Shown one piece after another: positions 59,496 to 64,000 of a DNA stretch of 64,000 nucleotides. The notes beneath the pieces are model-generated. The model did no database searches. It was not told the origin of the DNA and saw only the letters and a list, made by a program, of their open reading frames with translations. The position numbers and the translations under genes were made by a program. The first letter of the stretch is position 1. Each line of letters begins with the position of its first letter. Source of the stretch: Ziziphus jujuba (taxonomy: Eukaryota; Streptophyta; Magnoliopsida; Rosales; Rhamnaceae); assembly GCF_031755915.1 (NCBI RefSeq), contig NC_083387.1:23438501-23502500 (forward strand). The letters are read 5' to 3'.

Positions 59496-60708
59496 ACTTT
59501 TCACTTATGGATTTTCTTCCTTTTTTTTCCTTTTTCTTTTTTTGGGTAATAAATATTGACCACTCGTACTTTTATTGTAAAATTATTATTATAATAATAA
59601 GACGTGCCCTAAAAAAAAAATTAAAAATATTTATTTATTTTTAGGAATATTAATTTCTTTCTTTAAACATAAAAGTAAAAACAAAATAGTATTATAAAAT
59701 TTTTATCGTATAAAAAATAATGTGTTTAGGAATTTATATATTAATGGTTTCGAAGAAAAATAATAATAAAATTGTTACAAGATAAACGTCAATGTATATA
59801 TTAAAAAGATCCTTGAAAAGGGTTAGTAATGATTTTCTTTGAAGGTCATTGCATTATATCTAACATATAGTGCTTTTTTTTTTTTCCTGGGCAACCACTT
59901 CCAAAATAAGAACAATAATAATAAGCATATTATTATCTTTAAAAAAATAACAAACATATTTGATTAATGAAAGTTTAAGTGTAACTATAGCACCAAATGA
60001 TGTGACATACTATTTGTTAACAAATTAACAAGATCCGTGTACAAGGGATGAGACGTAATACAAGTTAAATTTTGGTAGCAAGATGCTGAGTGTTCCTTGA
60101 TTGGATGTTTTGACAAATGCATTTTTTGATATATCATATAGATATATACAATAGAAAAGGGAGGAAAGGGCGAGAATGTGCATAAGATGCTGGACGACTT
60201 AAAAATTTGCAATTTCCGTTTTTTTTTTTTTTTTTTTTTGGTCCTATAAAATTTACAATTTGAATTCGAATTCTCTTACCTCCAATATATATATATTTTT
60301 ATTTTTATTTTTTTAAAAAAAAAAAAGAAGAAGAAAGTTTAAATTTAAAATCCTTCCCAAGACGGGTGTATATAGAATCACCCTCAAGAAGCTGGCGAGC
60401 AAGCTGTCTGCCTTCAGCATCAGCTAATGGGCCTTGAAGAAAAAGCCATTTATGAGCATCATACGATAGGCCCCAAGGCCCAACAAGTGTCTCCTTTTTG
60501 TTCTCTAGAGTTTTTTGAAAAATAATCTAAGTTGGTACCAAAAATTAGAAAAATAATATATAGTTTTGTGACACTAATATTTATAAAATTAAATACGAGA
60601 AGGAAGAAGAAACATCAAAGAATTGGTAATAGCATTGTATATATGTGGTTTATATTGAATAGTTATATATAATACATACATATATCAATGTGCAGAGGAG
60701 AAGTAGTA

Positions 60709-61875
60709 CTAGTTTTGTTTAGTATCTTGGGCTGCGGTGGCAGGTGGGTGAAGAAAAGCTTGCAAGGCAGAGAGTGAAGAAACATAACGAAAACTTTCAA
60801 GGAGACAGATCTGCGCAAAAGTCAATGACCTTCCCCAATACCGAACTATAGCATCCCCGGCCATCACTTTCACTTCCCTTATGCTTCTATCTATTTCTGC
60901 CTCATGCTCTACCAGAAATGGTTTTAGTAAGCTATTATATAAATATTCCGCCCCCTGAAAAACAATTAAACTAAATAAATAAACAATTCAAGTTCTTTTT
61001 ATACTATATATATATATATATATATATATAATAAATATTCTAATAAATAATAACTAAATTCCACATATAAATGCATACTTTCATTTGGGAAGACAATAGA
61101 TATATAAATAACGCCAACTTTGCTTCTGCATACATTGGTAACCTTCAAAACCATCAGAACACAATAAAATTGGATGAATCAGTTAACAAGCAGAATATAT
61201 ACTAAATAAAAATGTTTAGTTTATTATTTCTATTTTTTTGGAATGTTTGACTGTGATAAATTGTAATTTGACTCCATAAAGATTTTAAATAGTACAGTTT
61301 AAGCCATTACAGCCAAACAAGCCCCAAATATCTAGACTTCAAGAAAAATGAAAGGAAAGCTTGAATGCATACCAGGGGACAGAGGCATCCATGATTCTTT
61401 CAAGGACTGTAAAGATAGCAACTATGATCCTAACACAGCAAAAATCAATAATTTTTTGTGAGTTACAAGCCAGAAAATTGAAAATATATATGCATATATA
61501 TTATATGATATAAATAAAATTTTGATGTAATAGAGATACATACTAATGTCATCGCGAACGTGATCGTTGAATTATATGTAATTTAAAATAATATATTCGC
61601 TATGTATGTGCCCGCACGTGTATATAAATTTGTAATATATTAGTGGTAAGATTACCAGTAATGGCACCATAGCCGAAGATGCTCAGTTTGAGGCTCGTTC
61701 TCCACGGTCTTGAAGCACTTGTAAGCCGGATATGCATAACCAAAAACCATCCTGCAACAACCAAATACTTTATAGAATAGAAAATAAATTAACAATGGAA
61801 ATTAAATTAACTAATTAAAAACTAAGCAACATGGTTTACATACAGAATGGCCCGACAGAGAAAATGTCCCAACAT
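60709..61875 (-). CDS. HVA22: HVA22-like protein (TB2/DP1, REEP family)
   Basis: Five exons on the minus strand, 61875-61844, 61751-61656, 61429-61373, 61142-61079 and 60954-60709, with matching phases (2, 2, 2, 0), encode 164 residues. The protein starts MLGHFLCRAILMVFGYAYPA, continues with YKCFKTVENEPQTEHLRLWC and HYWIIVAIFTVLERIMD, then LPMYAEAKLALFIYLLSSQM, and ends with GAEYLYNSLLKPFLVEHEAE and a helical tail. This is the complete TB2/DP1/HVA22 domain with its hydrophobic hairpins, an ER membrane-shaping protein family related to Yop1p and REEP. Barley HVA22, the founding member, is ABA-induced and limits secretory traffic in aleurone. The tail after the domain resembles the longer plant subgroup (i/j/k). 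The very short exon 1 is supported by the M-L-G start and phase. Confidence 0.88.
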
Positions 61876-62883
61876 TGCCGTTTGCCACTTCAATTGGTTT
61901 GATCTTTCTTTGTTATATTTTTCTTCTTTAATTTCGTTACAACTTAAGAGGTTTAATGTAAAAAAAAAAAAAAAAGAATTATATATTTGTGAGAATTTGA
62001 TTCTTCTACACTTTGGCAGAGAAAGTATATATGCAAGAAGTGACTTCCTCAAAGAGAGAAAGAAGAGTACTCAGGATAAATTGATGAATTTATACGACTT
62101 TCTTTCGAAGAGTTAAACCGCACTTTAAAAAAAAAAAAAAAAAATTAATGTGTACGTCGTCAATTGACTCCATTCCACGAAAAGGTACTAATTCTTTCGC
62201 CGGTTATTTTAATATTTTCACAAATAGGGATTTATTATAGTTTTCCAAACGGGTCGGATTTTTTTTCATGGGCGGAAAAACCAAACCGTGTGAATTTTGG
62301 GCGGGATCTTGGAGGTCGTTTCAATACCAATGTACAAGTCCTTCTGTATCAACCAAAAAAAAAAAAGGGGAACTCCTTCAAGAAAGGGGAAAAAAATAGT
62401 TTTTGATTATTTTGTAAAATAATTTTTTTGGAAAAGTAAAATAAAAATTAATAACATTTAAAAAATATTTCTATAAAAAAAAGAAAAGAAAGAAAGAAAT
62501 ATATAATTTGTTTTTTTTGAAATTATAAATTTTTTTGTTATAGTTACCAAATTTGTTAACAAATTTTTTTATGCCAAATGATACATAATGTGGTAGTATG
62601 TTGTTGATTGACAAACTAATTAAAAATAAAAATTATATTATATCCATTATAGAGTTTTAATTTATAGTAGTTTTTTTTTTTTCCTTTTCCTTTTAGTTAA
62701 ATAAAAAAAAATTATATATTAACGTAATAATTAATTATTGATGACTTTTCAAGAGATGATGTTGAGCAAAAGTCAAGGGCCAAACGACTCCAAAGATGTT
62801 AAAACGGTGGCTGACAAATGACGGAACGACACCAAGTGGGCATTCATCAAATTATTGAGGCAGCAGCAGAAGGAAATTAAATT

Positions 62884-62915
<32 letters not shown>

Positions 62916-63326
62916 TATCTTCAGGAAAATTGGCATCAGAAATTAGACTACGACAAGGCATGGTCGTTTAAAAGCGGATCGCCTAAAACGACATGAAAAA
63001 GCTGGTCGTTGGAACTAGCAGGAGGAGGATGATGAGATAGCCACCAGTAATAACGAGAAACAGAATTCTTGGGAGTAGAGCGTAGACAGACAGAAAAAAA
63101 TGGAAAGCAAAGGGAATAGTGCCACGTAAGCAACGAAATGGATGAGCAAAAACCATACCACCAAACAAATTAAAAACTAAAACCAACTTTAAAAACAGAA
63201 ACGTTGAGTCTCTCTCTCTCTCTCTACACTCAGTCACTCCTTCTTCTCCTTCCTATCCTGATATCCAACCCACTCTCTCTCTCCCTCTCTCTCTATCTAT
63301 CTATCTTCCTCTGCAAATTTTCATCC
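61876..63326. other. Divergent intergenic region between the HVA22-like and MRL1-like genes
   Basis: Both genes are transcribed away from this 1.45-kb spacer, so it contains both promoters. It includes A/T runs, a TA run at 62899-62918 and CT-rich leader sequence at 63210-63228 and 63273-63304. The open frame at 62164-62406 shows no recognised domain. Confidence 0.5.
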
Positions 63327-64000
63327 ATGGACGTGAGCTTCTCAGCGAAGCCTCAAATTCTGACTCTGTTTTCGTACAACCACTTCGCTTCTACTTCTTC
63401 TTCTCTTTCCCCTTCAAAACTCCGATCAATCCGAAGTGAATTTCTCGGCTGCGGTCATAACCTCAGGCCTCCAGGTGGTCTTCTTCGCTATCGGAGAAGG
63501 AATGGGAAGTTAGGACCTTACTTTTACTCCACTCGTTTTCGCTTCAGAGCTTCTCTCACTTCTCATTCGGTTCTAGTCGTTGTCGCTGTGGTTACTTTCT
63601 CTGCTGTTTCCATTTTCTACTGGAATCGATTTCGGTCCAAGAAGAATGCCAAAATGGTCAGTTTTCAACTTTGAATTTAGTTCTTTTTTTTTTTTTTTTT
63701 TTTGGTTATTAATTTCTTTCTTTTAACTCACCACCTTATGGAATGTGTTATTTGCTTCCTAATTAGTTATGGAGTTTGTGAGTTAATGTTTCTAGTAACT
63801 GAGTGATTACATTTGGTTTTCCAAAAAATGATAGATGTTATCTTAAATTGTTTGTACTCGAAGGAGATTTTATATTTAATGGAGCATTTAATTGCTTGAA
63901 CTTAGCATTTAATTCTATAATTACGTGTGAATTTCGCTGTTGTTGTTGTTGTTGTTGTTGTTGGGTTTTTTTTTTTTTTTTTTTTTTAATTTTTTTAATG
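63327..64000 (+). CDS. MRL1: Chloroplast-targeted protein, first exon; resembles PPR protein MRL1
   Basis: Exon 1 runs from the ATG at 63327 to 63656 (110 codons, phase 0) and ends AAAATG|GTCAG; the rest of the window is intron. The peptide starts MDVSFSAKPQ, is rich in Ser, Arg and Lys and poor in acidic residues, as in a plastid transit peptide, has RSEFLGCGHNLRPPGGLLR, and includes a hydrophobic segment SVLVVVAVVTFSAVSIFYWN followed by basic residues. This resembles the N-terminus of MRL1, a pentatricopeptide-repeat protein that stabilises rbcL mRNA in chloroplasts. The PPR repeats would lie in later exons outside the window, so the identification rests on the N-terminus alone. An upstream in-frame start at 63204 reads only CT-repeat codons and is unlikely. 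Confidence 0.6.
63939..63963. repeat. (TTG)n microsatellite in intron 1 of the MRL1-like gene
   Basis: About eight GTT/TTG units followed by a long T run at the right edge. Confidence 0.9.

Larger units (their letters stand above)
57876..60708. other. Intergenic region between the EF-hand and HVA22-like genes
   Basis: The promoter and leader of the minus-strand EF-hand gene occupy the left part. The right end is the 3' flank of the HVA22-like gene. It contains a CT tract, a tandem duplication, a GA tract and a cluster of ACGT-core motifs, listed separately. No gene was recognised. The open frame at 59283-59549 has no familiar domain. Confidence 0.5.

Noticed and set aside
62164..62406. An 80-residue plus-strand frame between the HVA22-like and MRL1-like genes
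   Set aside because: No recognised domain, ends in a low-complexity Lys-rich stretch, and lies in the shared promoter region.
1..64000. CRISPR arrays, operons, riboswitches, or a coherent gene cluster
   Set aside because: The sequence is plant nuclear DNA with spliced genes of unrelated function. No regularly spaced repeats with unique spacers and no co-directional gene set were seen.

Overview
This is a stretch of nuclear DNA from a eudicot plant. It is AT-rich, most gene models are interrupted by GT-AG introns, several leaders carry CT tracts, and it contains LTR retrotransposons, LINE and TRIM debris, a PIF/Harbinger-like MITE and an endogenous caulimovirid relic. An aquaporin of the XIP subfamily argues against Brassicaceae and monocots, which lack that subfamily. 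I cannot name the species from the sequence alone.

Layout: (1) 1-1,000 holds the 5' end of a 5'-methylthioadenosine nucleosidase gene on the minus strand. (2) 1-13 kb is otherwise intergenic, with AT microsatellites, short tandem duplications, a dead FAR1-RELATED SEQUENCE copy, LINE RNase H scraps and an orphan TIR-NBS-LRR leucine-rich-repeat fragment. (3) 13.3-15.3 kb is an intact two-exon membrane-associated kinase regulator (MAKR) gene on the plus strand. (4) 15.5-36 kb is a graveyard of mobile and broken sequence: a LINE 3' end, a lone first exon of a PRISE-type reductase gene, a 3.4-kb solo LTR, two decayed cellulose-synthase-like D pieces, a complete but inactivated Ty1/copia element, TRIM LTRs bracketing a second relative of the 3.4-kb LTR, and a 3.6-kb caulimovirid relic without reverse transcriptase. 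(5) 36-40.8 kb is AT-rich and featureless.

(6) 40.8-64 kb is the gene-bearing part: a six-exon COBRA-like gene (minus), a two-exon XIP aquaporin (plus) followed by remains of at least two further XIP copies and a Tim17/22/23-family pseudogene, a five-exon EF-hand protein gene (minus), a five-exon HVA22-like gene (minus), and the first exon of a gene resembling the chloroplast PPR protein MRL1 (plus, running off the right edge).

The genes are ordinary, independently transcribed plant genes. They do not form a pathway or cluster, and I found no convincing new biological system. The most informative observations are the XIP birth-and-death locus, the RT-less caulimovirid reading frame, the inverted TRIM arms around a truncated LTR, the orphan PRISE exon, and an unusual density of two-copy tandem duplications of about 75-175 bp. 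All exon boundaries were worked out by eye from GT-AG signals, reading-frame phase and family resemblance.
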